This document shows, in pieces, positions 1-7,600 of a stretch of 9,827 bases of DNA (its first letter is position 1; the number at the start of each line of letters is the position of its first letter). The translations under genes were made by a program, and so were the position numbers. The notes below the pieces were generated by a model, which had not been told where the DNA came from, did not search any database, and saw nothing but the letters and a program-made list of their open reading frames with translations. Source of the DNA: Desulfobacca acetoxidans (lineage in GTDB: Bacteria > Desulfobacterota > Desulfobaccia > Desulfobaccales > 0-14-0-80-60-11); the NCBI GenBank assembly GCA_022736495.1, contig DZCR01000126.1, positions 1 through 9,827 on the forward strand, read 5' to 3'.

Positions 1-82
1 TAGCTTGGTGGCTCCCATGGTGATGCACTTCCTCCAGGACTTTATCGGCATAGTCCTGGTGCCCTTACTGGGGTTGAAATAG
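1..82 (+). CDS. C-terminal fragment of a membrane protein, possibly CPBP-family intramembrane protease
   Basis: An open frame enters from the left edge (first full codon at 2) and stops at TAG 80-82, giving 26 residues that are mostly hydrophobic: SLVAPMVMHF, then LQDFIGIVLV, then PLLGLK. It reads like a last transmembrane helix. The spacing H-F-L-Q-D matches the HxxxN/D motif found in the last conserved helix of CPBP (CAAX/Abi) family glutamic intramembrane proteases, and the preceding small/hydrophobic run fits that family. This is inference from a very short fragment: the diagnostic EExxxR motif would lie outside the window. It could equally be another polytopic membrane protein, or chance. 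It converges with the sensor gene ending at 156, leaving 73 bp with no clear terminator hairpin. Confidence 0.4.
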   Translation, partial: SLVAPMVMHFLQDFIGIVLVPLLGLK

Positions 83-155
83 TGAGCCATTCCTTTAATT
101 CCGGAGCACAGGATAATCTGGACATGTAATGGAACACGATACTATATAGAACCGA

Positions 156-3100
156 TTAAGCGAATTCATAACCCTTTTCGTTAAAGAGCCGCACGCAGGC
201 TTCCACCGCTTCAGGATCATAAAGCTTGCCCTTATTTTGGGTAATCTCTTTCAGGGCCAGTTCAATGCCCACCGCCGGCCGATACGGCCGGTGCGAGGCC
301 ATAGCCTCTACCACATCCGCCACCGCCAGGACCCTGGCCTCCAGGATAATCTGGTCAGCCGTTAAGCCCATGGGGTAGCCGGAACCATCCAAACGTTCGT
401 GGTGCTGGAACACCGCCTCGGCCACCGGCCACGGGAAGGCGATCTGTTTTAAAATGTCGAAGCCTGATAGGGGATGCTGTTTGATAAGGTTGAATTCGAA
501 TTCATTGATTTTGCCCGGCCGGCTGAGAATTTCAGCCGGCACCGCGATCTTGCCAATATCGTGCAGGTAGCCCATGACGCCGATGCCTTCGATCTGCTCT
601 GGAGACAACCCCATTTCCCGGGCAATGGCGCAGGCCAGGTGGGTCACGCGCTGTTGGTGGCCGGCGGTATAAGGGTCTTTGCTTTCCACCACGGCGGATA
701 GAGCCGTGACCGTTCCCGCCAGAGAGGCCTGCAACCTTTCATAGCTTTCTTTGAGGGATTCTTCCGCCTTTTTGCGCGCCGTAATATCCATGCCGATTTC
801 CATGACCAGGGAGGAACCGTCGATATCTTTGTAGGGATAGTCATAGAGATGATAAGTGCGCCCGTTTGCGGCGGTCCATTCCCACTCCTCCGGGAGGCCG
901 GTTTCCAGGACGCGCATGGTGGGACAGACTTCTTCCTGGCCCCCATGCATAGTGACGTAACAAGGCAGATTCTCCGGGTCTCCAAAATGTTCTCGAAAAA
1001 GGCGGTTGACAAAGCGCAGGGAATGATCCGAAGCCTGGAGATAGACATAAACCGGCAACCCTTCCAAAATGGCGAAAAGCCGATTGCGCTCCTCCTCAAG
1101 TTTCTCCTGCATGCGCTTGCGCTCGGTAATATCCCGGATGGTGCCGGTAAAGGCTTTTGGGGTGCCGGCTGCATCAACCGTCAGCACGGCGCTCACCTCT
1201 CCGGGAAATCTGGTTCCGTCCTTTCTCACAAAGGTGTATTCGGCGTTCAGTAAGGTTCCGGTTTCTAATAACTTCCTCGTACCCCCCAAGACCCGGGGAC
1301 GGTCAGCGGGGTCGATCAGGTCGAGGAATCTCGTGCCGATGAGTTGGGTGGCCCGCTCGTACCCGAATAAGCGCTCGGCCATATGATTGAGCATCAGAAA
1401 ATGGAGCTCCAGATCGACCTGTCCTATCACATCCGGCGAAGTTTCAAACAAACCGCGGAACTTTTCTTCACTTTCCCGAAGAGCAGCTTCCGACCGCTGG
1501 CGCGCCTTCTGGGCTCTCAGAGAGACAATGCCGTATTGGATGTCCTGGGCCAATTCCTCCAGCATGACCACCTCGTCAGAGTCGAAGCCATTCACCTCGG
1601 GCGCGCAAATGGTCAGAGCACACCAGGGAGCGTCATTGAGAGGCAGGGGCAGACTGATCACCGAGGCCAGACCGCAGCTCAGAAATTTTTCTCGCCAGGG
1701 TGCAAACGTCGGATCGCTCGCCACATCTTGCACAATCGCGGTTTTATTGGTCCTGATGGCAGTGCCCGTGGGTCCATGTCCTTTTTCGTCATCGGCCCAA
1801 CTAATGCTCAAGCCTTCCAAATAACCTGCCTCGATCCCGGCAGAGGTCAGAACGCTGACTGCTTTGCTGGCATCGTGGTGGGCTTTGGCCACCCAGGCCA
1901 AGCGATAGCCTCCCACCTCTGTGATGATCTTGCAGATGTCTTGAAGAAAGGTGAACTCAACGTTAGCGTCCACCAGGGCATAGTTCACGGCGCTCAGAGT
2001 TTTGAGGGTGCGGTTGGCGCGTTGCAGCTTAATCTCGGCACATTTGCGCGCCGTGATATTTTCAGCAAACCCTTCGTAATAAAGGAGATTGCCGGCTGTA
2101 TCGCGTACGGCCCGGGCATTTTCCGAAATCCACAGCGTACTCCGATCCTTCCGATAAACCTGTGACTCAAAATTTCTGACAAACCCATCCTGTTCTACGA
2201 GACGCTGAAAATCCTGGCGGCGCCCAGGGTCCACGTAAATCTGATGCTCGATATCCCTAATCATGTCCAGCAATTCTTCAGGTGACTCATATCCGCACAT
2301 TTCGGCCATCGCCGGGTTGACGCTGATAAAGCGCCCCAGGGCAGTACTTTGGAAGATACCCTCCACCGCGTTATCAAAGATGTTGCGGTACCTGGCCTCG
2401 CTCAAACGCAGGGCCTCTTCCCCCCGCCGGCGCGCCTCCTCAGCAGCCTTGCGCTGGGTGATATCCACTGCCGCGCCCCCGAGAATCCGTTCCTGCTGAT
2501 GAGTAGGAATGGGGAACTCATAGATGAGGTAGTCCCGGGGATTGCCCTCCCGATCCGGAAGCGTGGCCATGATTTCCACGGACTTTTCCTTGGAAAAAAC
2601 TGCTCGATCCGCAGCCTGGAGCTGCTGAGCCACCTCAGGAGGCCACAGTTCTTCGTCTGTTTTCCCCACCAATTCCGAAGCATTCCGGTTGGATAGCTGT
2701 TCAATGAGCCCATTCACCGAGACATATCGGCCTGCTTCATTCTTCATAAAGGAGATGGCCGGGCTATTATCCATAAACACCCGGAGCCGCTTCTCGCTCA
2801 GGCGCAGGGCTTCCTCAGTGCGTCGCCGTATCGCGATCTCCCGTTTAAGGCAGTAAAAGATGACAATCAGCGTGCCAAAACTTATCGGGGCTCCGATTAC
2901 CCGAGCCAACAGGGCCCTGCGTCTCATCGCTTCCGCCCCTGCCTGGCGCTCCCCCAAAACCTTCGTTTCCGCCTTTTCCAGGTCAGTGATCGTGAGCCTG
3001 ATCTTGTTCGTGAGCTTCAGGCCTTCCTCACTTTTGAGGGACAGGATCGCCGCCTCATGGTTCCCCATTGCAAAGAGAGCAATTCTTTCTTGCCAGAGCG

Positions 3101-3461
3101 CCAATTTCTGGTTGATCAAAGGTTCAAGAGCAGCAAGGAGTTGCTGGGACTGGGGGTGGCCTGCAGTCAGGCTGCTAAATTCTTTTAATTTCAACGGGAT
3201 GGCGTTTGCCTCTTTGCGGTATGACGCTAAGAATAGGTCGCGGCCGGTAAAGATATACCCGCGCTGGCCACTTTCCGCCTCGATCACCAGAGCCCGCAAT
3301 TCATCAAGCACCCCGTGGACCTTCAAGGAATGGTTGAGGAGCTGGTTATAACGGATCAGACCCCGAGTGCTGATGAAGCTAAAAATGCCGATGCCCACCA
3401 TAATGGCCAGGGAAAAGTAAAAGCCGATGGCAATAAGGAGCCCACGATTATGCCCATTCAT
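156..3461 (-). CDS. Membrane-anchored CHASE3-PAS-PAS-GAF-PAS-PAS-HD-GYP cyclic-di-GMP phosphodiesterase
   Basis: A 1101-residue sensor/effector expected to hydrolyse cyclic di-GMP. In order: transmembrane helix about 8-30; periplasmic CHASE3-like domain about 35-180, with the signature ESGQRGYIFTG (63-73); second helix about 187-206; PAS about 224-338 ending VDITQRK; PAS about 356-472 ending ENITARK; GAF about 485-650; PAS about 666-782 ending RDITERK; PAS about 793-897 ending MDITARK; a short helical linker; HD-GYP about 915-1095. The HD-GYP metal ligands are present: H935 in DPYTAGH, H967-D968 (HDIGK), H996, H1020-H1021, D1049, plus GYP at 1028-1030. Tyr at 931 sits where trinuclear HD-GYP enzymes carry Glu, so a binuclear site is likely (inference). 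There is no GGDEF, EAL or histidine kinase domain. The ATG at 3461 is supported by AGGAG 10 nt upstream. The protein is probably an inner-membrane dimer. An HD-GYP paralogue lies 310 bp upstream on the same strand. Confidence 0.93.
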   Translation of the reverse strand: MNGHNRGLLIAIGFYFSLAIMVGIGIFSFISTRGLIRYNQLLNHSLKVHGVLDELRALVIEAESGQRGYIFTGRDLFLASYRKEANAIPLKLKEFSSLTAGHPQSQQLLAALEPLINQKLALWQERIALFAMGNHEAAILSLKSEEGLKLTNKIRLTITDLEKAETKVLGERQAGAEAMRRRALLARVIGAPISFGTLIVIFYCLKREIAIRRRTEEALRLSEKRLRVFMDNSPAISFMKNEAGRYVSVNGLIEQLSNRNASELVGKTDEELWPPEVAQQLQAADRAVFSKEKSVEIMATLPDREGNPRDYLIYEFPIPTHQQERILGGAAVDITQRKAAEEARRRGEEALRLSEARYRNIFDNAVEGIFQSTALGRFISVNPAMAEMCGYESPEELLDMIRDIEHQIYVDPGRRQDFQRLVEQDGFVRNFESQVYRKDRSTLWISENARAVRDTAGNLLYYEGFAENITARKCAEIKLQRANRTLKTLSAVNYALVDANVEFTFLQDICKIITEVGGYRLAWVAKAHHDASKAVSVLTSAGIEAGYLEGLSISWADDEKGHGPTGTAIRTNKTAIVQDVASDPTFAPWREKFLSCGLASVISLPLPLNDAPWCALTICAPEVNGFDSDEVVMLEELAQDIQYGIVSLRAQKARQRSEAALRESEEKFRGLFETSPDVIGQVDLELHFLMLNHMAERLFGYERATQLIGTRFLDLIDPADRPRVLGGTRKLLETGTLLNAEYTFVRKDGTRFPGEVSAVLTVDAAGTPKAFTGTIRDITERKRMQEKLEEERNRLFAILEGLPVYVYLQASDHSLRFVNRLFREHFGDPENLPCYVTMHGGQEEVCPTMRVLETGLPEEWEWTAANGRTYHLYDYPYKDIDGSSLVMEIGMDITARKKAEESLKESYERLQASLAGTVTALSAVVESKDPYTAGHQQRVTHLACAIAREMGLSPEQIEGIGVMGYLHDIGKIAVPAEILSRPGKINEFEFNLIKQHPLSGFDILKQIAFPWPVAEAVFQHHERLDGSGYPMGLTADQIILEARVLAVADVVEAMASHRPYRPAVGIELALKEITQNKGKLYDPEAVEACVRLFNEKGYEFA

Positions 3462-3471
3462 CGATGCGGCG

Positions 3472-3476
3472 CTCCT
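3472..3476 (-). promoter_or_regulatory. Ribosome binding site of the CHASE3/PAS/HD-GYP gene
   Basis: Read on the minus strand this is AGGAG, ending 10 nt before the ATG at 3461. It is the only good Shine-Dalgarno match near the start and supports that codon, which also places the first transmembrane helix correctly at the N-terminus. Confidence 0.6.
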
Positions 3477-3580
3477 GGGGCCCAGACAAATTCAATCATC
3501 TTCATCGCAGGAAAATTAATCGAAAGTCACGTAACAAACCGGGAATCCGATAGTAATAGGGAGATCTGACCTTTAATCCG

Positions 3581-3631
3581 TCAACAAATTAGCGCTCAAT
3601 TATGTATCGGCTAGTGAGCAAGATTTGTTGA
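3581..3631. repeat. Nested inverted repeat (9-bp outer arms, 5-bp inner arms)
   Basis: Outer arms TCAACAAAT (3581-3589) and ATTTGTTGA (3623-3631) are perfect reverse complements. Inside them GCTCA (3594-3598) and TGAGC (3615-3619) are also complementary and nearly co-axial, leaving a 16-nt loop. The outer arms are AT-rich with no T-tract after them, so it is a poor intrinsic terminator. It lies about 120-170 bp upstream of the sensor gene's start and overlaps the only -35-like hexamer there, so an operator or an mRNA leader structure is possible. Function is inference. Confidence 0.5.
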
Positions 3632-3771
3632 ATTTCACCAGGAATTTTAAAGGTTATAGACACGTTAATGAGGCTTTGACTTGAAGCCACTGGGTCTCTG
3701 GAGAAGATGGGTAGGGGGAATCTAAGCATCGGCAATTTCTTTAAGGAAAACGTTATGAACCTCCAGAAGAC

Positions 3772-4497
3772 TCATTTGCATGCCGCAATGCAGCCCCTCA
3801 GGGTCAGAGTCGATGAAAGCTCCACTCGATTTTCCTCAAGAACCTTTAAGCAGGCATCCACTACCTCGGGGTCATAGAGGATGCCCCGTTGCTTGCTGAT
3901 TTCCGCGATGGCCCGGTCGGTTCCCAATGCGGCCCGATATGGCCGGTGGGAAGCCATAGCCTCCACCACGTCCGCCACAGTCAATATCCTGGCCTCAATG
4001 AGGATATCTTCCCCTGTCAGTCCGTGGGGATATCCTGAACCATCCAGTTTCTCATGGTGTTGCAGGACCGCCAGGGCCACCGGCCAGGGGAAATCCACTT
4101 CCTTCAAAATATCGTAACTTACCTGAGCGTGGAACTTGACGATATTGAATTCATATTCGCTCAACCGGCCGGGTTTGCTCAGAATCTCAGCGGGTACGGC
4201 AATTTTGCCGATATCGTGGAACAACCCCGTCACGCTCATCCCATCCAGCCGCTCCGGAGAAAATCCCATTTCCGCGGCAATGGCGCAAGCCAATTGCGCC
4301 ACCCCGCGCTGGTGCCCCGCGGTATAAGGGTCTCGGGTTTCCACCGCAAAGGACAGGGCCGTGACCGTGCCATCCAGGGTCCGGCGCAGACGGTTGAGAC
4401 TTTGAGGGCTTCTTCGGTGCGCCGGCGCTTCGTAATGTCTTCCCCTGAGCGCTGCCGCAGGAAATAGATATCTTTTCCTCACCCTAATTTTGCCCAC
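3772..4497 (-). CDS. HD-GYP domain protein, 5'-truncated and frameshifted remnant of a PAS-HD-GYP phosphodiesterase
   Basis: The open frame is 241 codons if the GTG at 4497 is used; no Shine-Dalgarno precedes it. Residues about 34-225 are a near-complete HD-GYP domain, closely paralogous to the C-terminus of the sensor at 156-3461 (shared TVTALS, DPYTAGHQ, HDIGKIAVPAEILS, DFPWPVA/AFPWPVA, GSGYP and VADVVEAMASHRPYR). Metal ligands H62, H94-D95, H123, H147-H148 and D176 and the GYP at 155-157 are retained. The Arg of HxxRV (R938 in the paralogue) is Gly (G65) here. The first 30 or so residues are basic and unlike any domain. Over the same bases another frame encodes a PAS-domain tail (4401-4478), so the ancestral reading frame breaks near 4400. 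The catalytic domain could still be made from an internal start, but this is most likely a decaying gene, or a sequencing indel. The last 15 or so residues extend past the domain and are not conserved with the paralogue. Confidence 0.75.
   Translation of the reverse strand: MGKIRVRKRYLFPAAALRGRHYEAPAHRRSPQSLNRLRRTLDGTVTALSFAVETRDPYTAGHQRGVAQLACAIAAEMGFSPERLDGMSVTGLFHDIGKIAVPAEILSKPGRLSEYEFNIVKFHAQVSYDILKEVDFPWPVALAVLQHHEKLDGSGYPHGLTGEDILIEARILTVADVVEAMASHRPYRAALGTDRAIAEISKQRGILYDPEVVDACLKVLEENRVELSSTLTLRGCIAACK
4401..4478 (-). pseudogene. PAS/PAC domain tail in a different frame from the HD-GYP domain
   Basis: On the minus strand, in the frame one base away from the HD-GYP frame, 26 codons between a TGA (4479-4481) and AAA (4401-4403) end in DITKRRRTEEALK, the standard end of a PAS/PAC domain plus its connecting helix. 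The HD-GYP frame resumes directly with SLNRLRRTLDGTVTALS. Adding one base, or restoring a lost four-base segment, within the A-run at about 4400-4403 joins the two into a continuous PAS-linker-HD-GYP, as in the intact paralogue (DITARKKAEESLK followed by ESYERLQASLAGTVTALS). Upstream of the TGA I see no further PAS sequence in any minus frame, so the 5' end was also deleted or has diverged. Confidence 0.7.
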
Positions 4498-4553
4498 CTA
4501 ATGAGAAATTTCATGCTATAGTGAGATGCTGGTTCTGCTGGGGCAAAATCAAT

Positions 4554-4559
4554 TATAAT
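4554..4559 (+). promoter_or_regulatory. Candidate -10 box for the alpha-2-macroglobulin gene
   Basis: An exact TATAAT in the AT-rich stretch 4545-4590, about 108 bp before the ATG at 4667. No good TTGACA-like hexamer lies 15-18 bp upstream (the sequence there is GGTTCTG). It is therefore only a plausible weak sigma-70 promoter for the rightward gene. Confidence 0.3.
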
Positions 4560-4607
4560 ATGAATGATTCTTATAAGTTATAGAGAATATTCCAGATAGC
4601 TCAGGAA

Positions 4608-4624
4608 GACGGCGACCAGCCGTC
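4608..4624. repeat. GC-rich palindrome in the leader of the macroglobulin gene, REP-like
   Basis: GACGGC (4608-4613) and GCCGTC (4619-4624) form a perfect 6-bp stem with a 5-nt GACCA loop. The right flank, read on the minus strand, begins GTGGGAGCCGC just before the stem. That layout, a GTGG-type head followed by a GC-rich hairpin in intergenic DNA, resembles REP/BIME dispersed palindromes known from other bacteria. There is no T-run, so it is not an intrinsic terminator. Copy number elsewhere in the genome cannot be seen here. An alternative is a leader hairpin on the macroglobulin mRNA, ending 27 nt before the ribosome binding site. Confidence 0.4.
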
Positions 4625-4651
4625 GCGGCTCCCACCTTGAATACCAAGCTC

Positions 4652-4660
4652 AGGAAGGGG
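4652..4660 (+). promoter_or_regulatory. Ribosome binding site of the alpha-2-macroglobulin gene
   Basis: AGGAAGGGG ends 6 nt before the ATG at 4667. It supports that start over the in-frame GTG at 4748, which would give a shorter, more typical signal peptide but has no purine-rich sequence at the right distance. Confidence 0.6.
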
Positions 4661-4666
4661 TAAACG

Positions 4667-7600
4667 ATGGCTCCATCACCCACAGGACTTTTCTCTTTGA
4701 GGCCTCGCAAAACCGACTGCGGAAAACGGCAGGGCCGCGGCCAGATAGTGCACCGGCTGGCTTTATGGTTGATCTGGAGTGCAGCGTTAGGGCTGCTGGT
4801 GGCCGCCGGCCTGGCCGGAGCCCAAGCAACGCCCCGGGCCCCGCGCGCCCCCGAATTTGACGCCACAAAGCACTTCACCATCGTCAAGGTTGAACCGAAC
4901 GCCATGCAAGAGGAGGTCAAGGTCTTTTTCAGTCAGCCCCTTGATCTGGACAGCCTGCGCGGCAATCTGCGGCTGTTGCCTCGGATCAAGCTCGATTGGC
5001 AGCGCATCACCATGAGCCCCCAGGGCGTCCTGACCCTGAGAGGAGCTTTCCGTTACGCCACCGGCTATATCATCACGCTGCCCCAAACCCTGCGTGTGGG
5101 CAACAAGACCTACCAGCAGACGGTCCACACCTTTTATATGCCCGACCGGCCGCCCAAGGTGGATTTCGTGGGGCCCCAGAATGTCATTGAGCGGGATAGC
5201 CGCCAACTGCTCCACGTCCGGGCCCAAAACGTCAATAACTTAAGATTTGAGGGGATCCGGGTGCCGCCGCTCTTGCTGCCCCTGGCCCTGGCGGTGGAGC
5301 ACTCCCCCGCCGACTGGCCCGGCCTCCTCGCTGAACTCAAAACGGCCACCGCTGCGCTCAAACCCCTGCTAGCCGTTCATAAGGACCTGGCCCCGTTTGT
5401 CTCCCCGCCCCTGGACGAAAGGCAACTCTTCCCCGCCGCGGGTGAGAAGAACAAACCCTGGGCCGTGTCTCTGCCCTTAAGCTGGCGTCAGGGGAAAGAA
5501 GCCGGGGCCTTGGAGCTCATCCGGGTGGCTAACAACGAAGCCGGAAGCGCCGCAGCCTCTCATCCTCGGGTCTTCGAAATCACTGATCTGGGTCTAACCT
5601 ATAAGCGCAGTCAGCAAAACCTGCTCGTCTGGGTCACCTCGCTCAAAGCCGGCGTTCCCGTGGCCGGGGTGCAGGTCATCGGTTTTACCAAAGACATGGA
5701 GGTCTTCCCCCTGGGGCAGACCAATGCCGACGGGGTGCTTTTCTGCGAACCCCGGAACCTGAGCGGCCTGTCCCTCAAGGACCCCAAGCAGCCCGCCGCA
5801 ATCAAGCGCGCAGTGGACCAGGGCGATTTGGCGCTGCTGGTGGCCGGAACCAAAGACGACGTCGCCTTTATTCAGGTGCTGCCCCAGGGCAATCTCAAGC
5901 CCCAGGGCATCTGGCAGGCCAAGGTCGGCGAAAAGCTGCGGACCCTGCAGGGCAACATCTTTACAGAGCGGGGCGTCTATCGGCCCGGCGAAAAGGTCTT
6001 CTATAAGGCCGCGGTCCGGGAATACGACCAGGGCCGCATCTTTCCCCCCAAAGACGAGGTCTGCTCCTTTGAGCTTATCAGTCCCAAGGGCGAGCAAATC
6101 TTCACCTCGGAGGACCGCACCTCGGAGTTCGGCACTGCTGCCGGAGAAATCATCACCCAGAGCTACTGGCCCCTGGGAACCTACACCCTCAACCTGACCT
6201 ATGGCCCCGAAATCCCGGCCGAGACTCCCGAAAAGGCCAAGGGCCGCCGGCGCGCCGGGGCAAATGCGGACAAGACCAGCCGAAACCAGGTGAGCGTCAC
6301 CTTTCAGCTCCAGGAATTCAAACCGCCCCGGCACTTCGTGGGAATCAGCTTCCAGCAGGTCTCCCGGTCGCTCTCGGGTTACGTCAACCGGGGCGAGCCG
6401 CGCGCCCCTTTTGTCAAGATCGGCCTTACCGGCTCCTACTATGCCGGGGGCCCGGTCAAGCACGGCCAGGTGCGCTGGAAAATTTACCAAGCCAAAACCA
6501 GCTATCAGGTCCCCGGTCATGATAATTTCAGCTTCGGCTACGACGGCGACGACCAGGGCGAACTCATCGAGAGCGGTCAGACCATTTTGGACGAGCAGGG
6601 CAGGGCGGAGCTGGAATTTCCCCTGGACCGCCCGGTCATGGACGGCCAGCATGGCCTCTCCGTGGTGGCCACCGTGGTGGACTTCGATGGCCGGGCCGCC
6701 ACGGAAACCAAGGTGTTTCAGGTCACCCCGGACAAATTGGTGGGCATCAGCCGCCACCCGGACACGGCCCGGGCCGATGAGGAGCAGGTTCTCAGGGTAA
6801 TGGTGACCAGGCCCGACGGCAAAACCGTCCCCAAAGGCGTCGTGAAGGCCGCAATTCTTCAAAAAAGCTGGGCCTATGTACCCAAGCGTAACCAACAGGG
6901 CGACCTCTATTGGGACGAACAGGAAATCTGGGCCAAAACCGTGTCCAGCGATCTGACCCTGGAGAAAGGCGCGGCCGCGTTCCGGTTCGCCTTCGCCTGG
7001 GGCGGCCGCTACCTGGTGGCCTTTACCTATACTGACGCCACCGGCCGCAGCTTCACTTCGGCCACGCCCTTTGAAGTCATCGGCGAAAACTACGCCTTCC
7101 GACACCGGGAGGAGCCTTATCAGCCCCTGGCCCTGGCCGCGGATAAGCCCGCTTATAAGCCCGGCGAGACGGCCAAACTCACGGCCCGGCCCCAGCGCCC
7201 GGTGTCCCGCTACCTCCTCACGCTGGAGCAGGATGGCGTACTCAAGTACCAGGTCATCACCCCGAAACCCGGCGCCGACCGCCTGGAAGTGCCCATCCGG
7301 GCCGAGTATGCCCCCAATGTCTTCGTTTCGGTCCTGGGTCTGACCCCCCGGGGAGCCTTCCCGGTTTACGCCGGGCACTATGATATCGAAGCCCCCAACT
7401 TTTACTGGGGCACCCTCAATCTTCCCGTGCGCCAGGAGGTTGCGCCCCTGCATATTCAAATCAGCCCGGATGTGACGGAACTCAAGGCCGAACCCGCCGC
7501 CAAGATCACCCTGAACTTCACCGTATCAGACTCTAAGGGCGAGGGGGTGGCAGCCGAAATGGCCGTGGCGGTAGTGGATGAAGCCGTGTTGGCCCTCACC

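Larger units (their letters stand above)
3462..3771. other. Intergenic region between the two HD-GYP genes
   Basis: About 310 bp, more AT-rich than the flanking genes, with no convincing coding sequence on either strand. It should hold the promoter of the large sensor gene transcribed leftward. On the minus strand a TTGACG (3579-3584) could be a -35 box, but no good -10 lies at normal spacing (nearest is TATTAC, 20 nt away), so I do not call a promoter. It contains the nested inverted repeat at 3581-3631. A small GGCTT/AAGCC hairpin at 3672-3688 lacks a T-run in either direction and is not called a terminator. Confidence 0.5.

Noticed and set aside
83..155. Possible bidirectional terminator between the two convergent genes
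   Set aside because: Only a weak 5-bp imperfect stem (TCCGG/CTGGA) and no T-run; not enough to call.
1383..2165. A 260-codon open frame on the plus strand
   Set aside because: It overlaps the GAF and PAS domains of the minus-strand sensor gene, which are well conserved; the plus-strand translation has no recognisable domain.
3315..3569. Plus-strand 84-codon frame crossing the sensor gene start
   Set aside because: Most of it is antisense to the CHASE3 region; no ribosome binding site or family match is visible.
3672..3688. Small hairpin GGCTT-N7-AAGCC as a terminator after the short HD-GYP gene
   Set aside because: The stem is only 5-6 bp and no T-tract follows in either direction.
5594..7459. 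A 621-codon open frame on the minus strand
   Set aside because: It lies entirely antisense to the macroglobulin gene, whose sense frame carries clear family motifs throughout. Its translation is low-complexity Gly/Ala/Val/Leu-rich with no recognisable domain, as expected for the complement of GC-rich codons.
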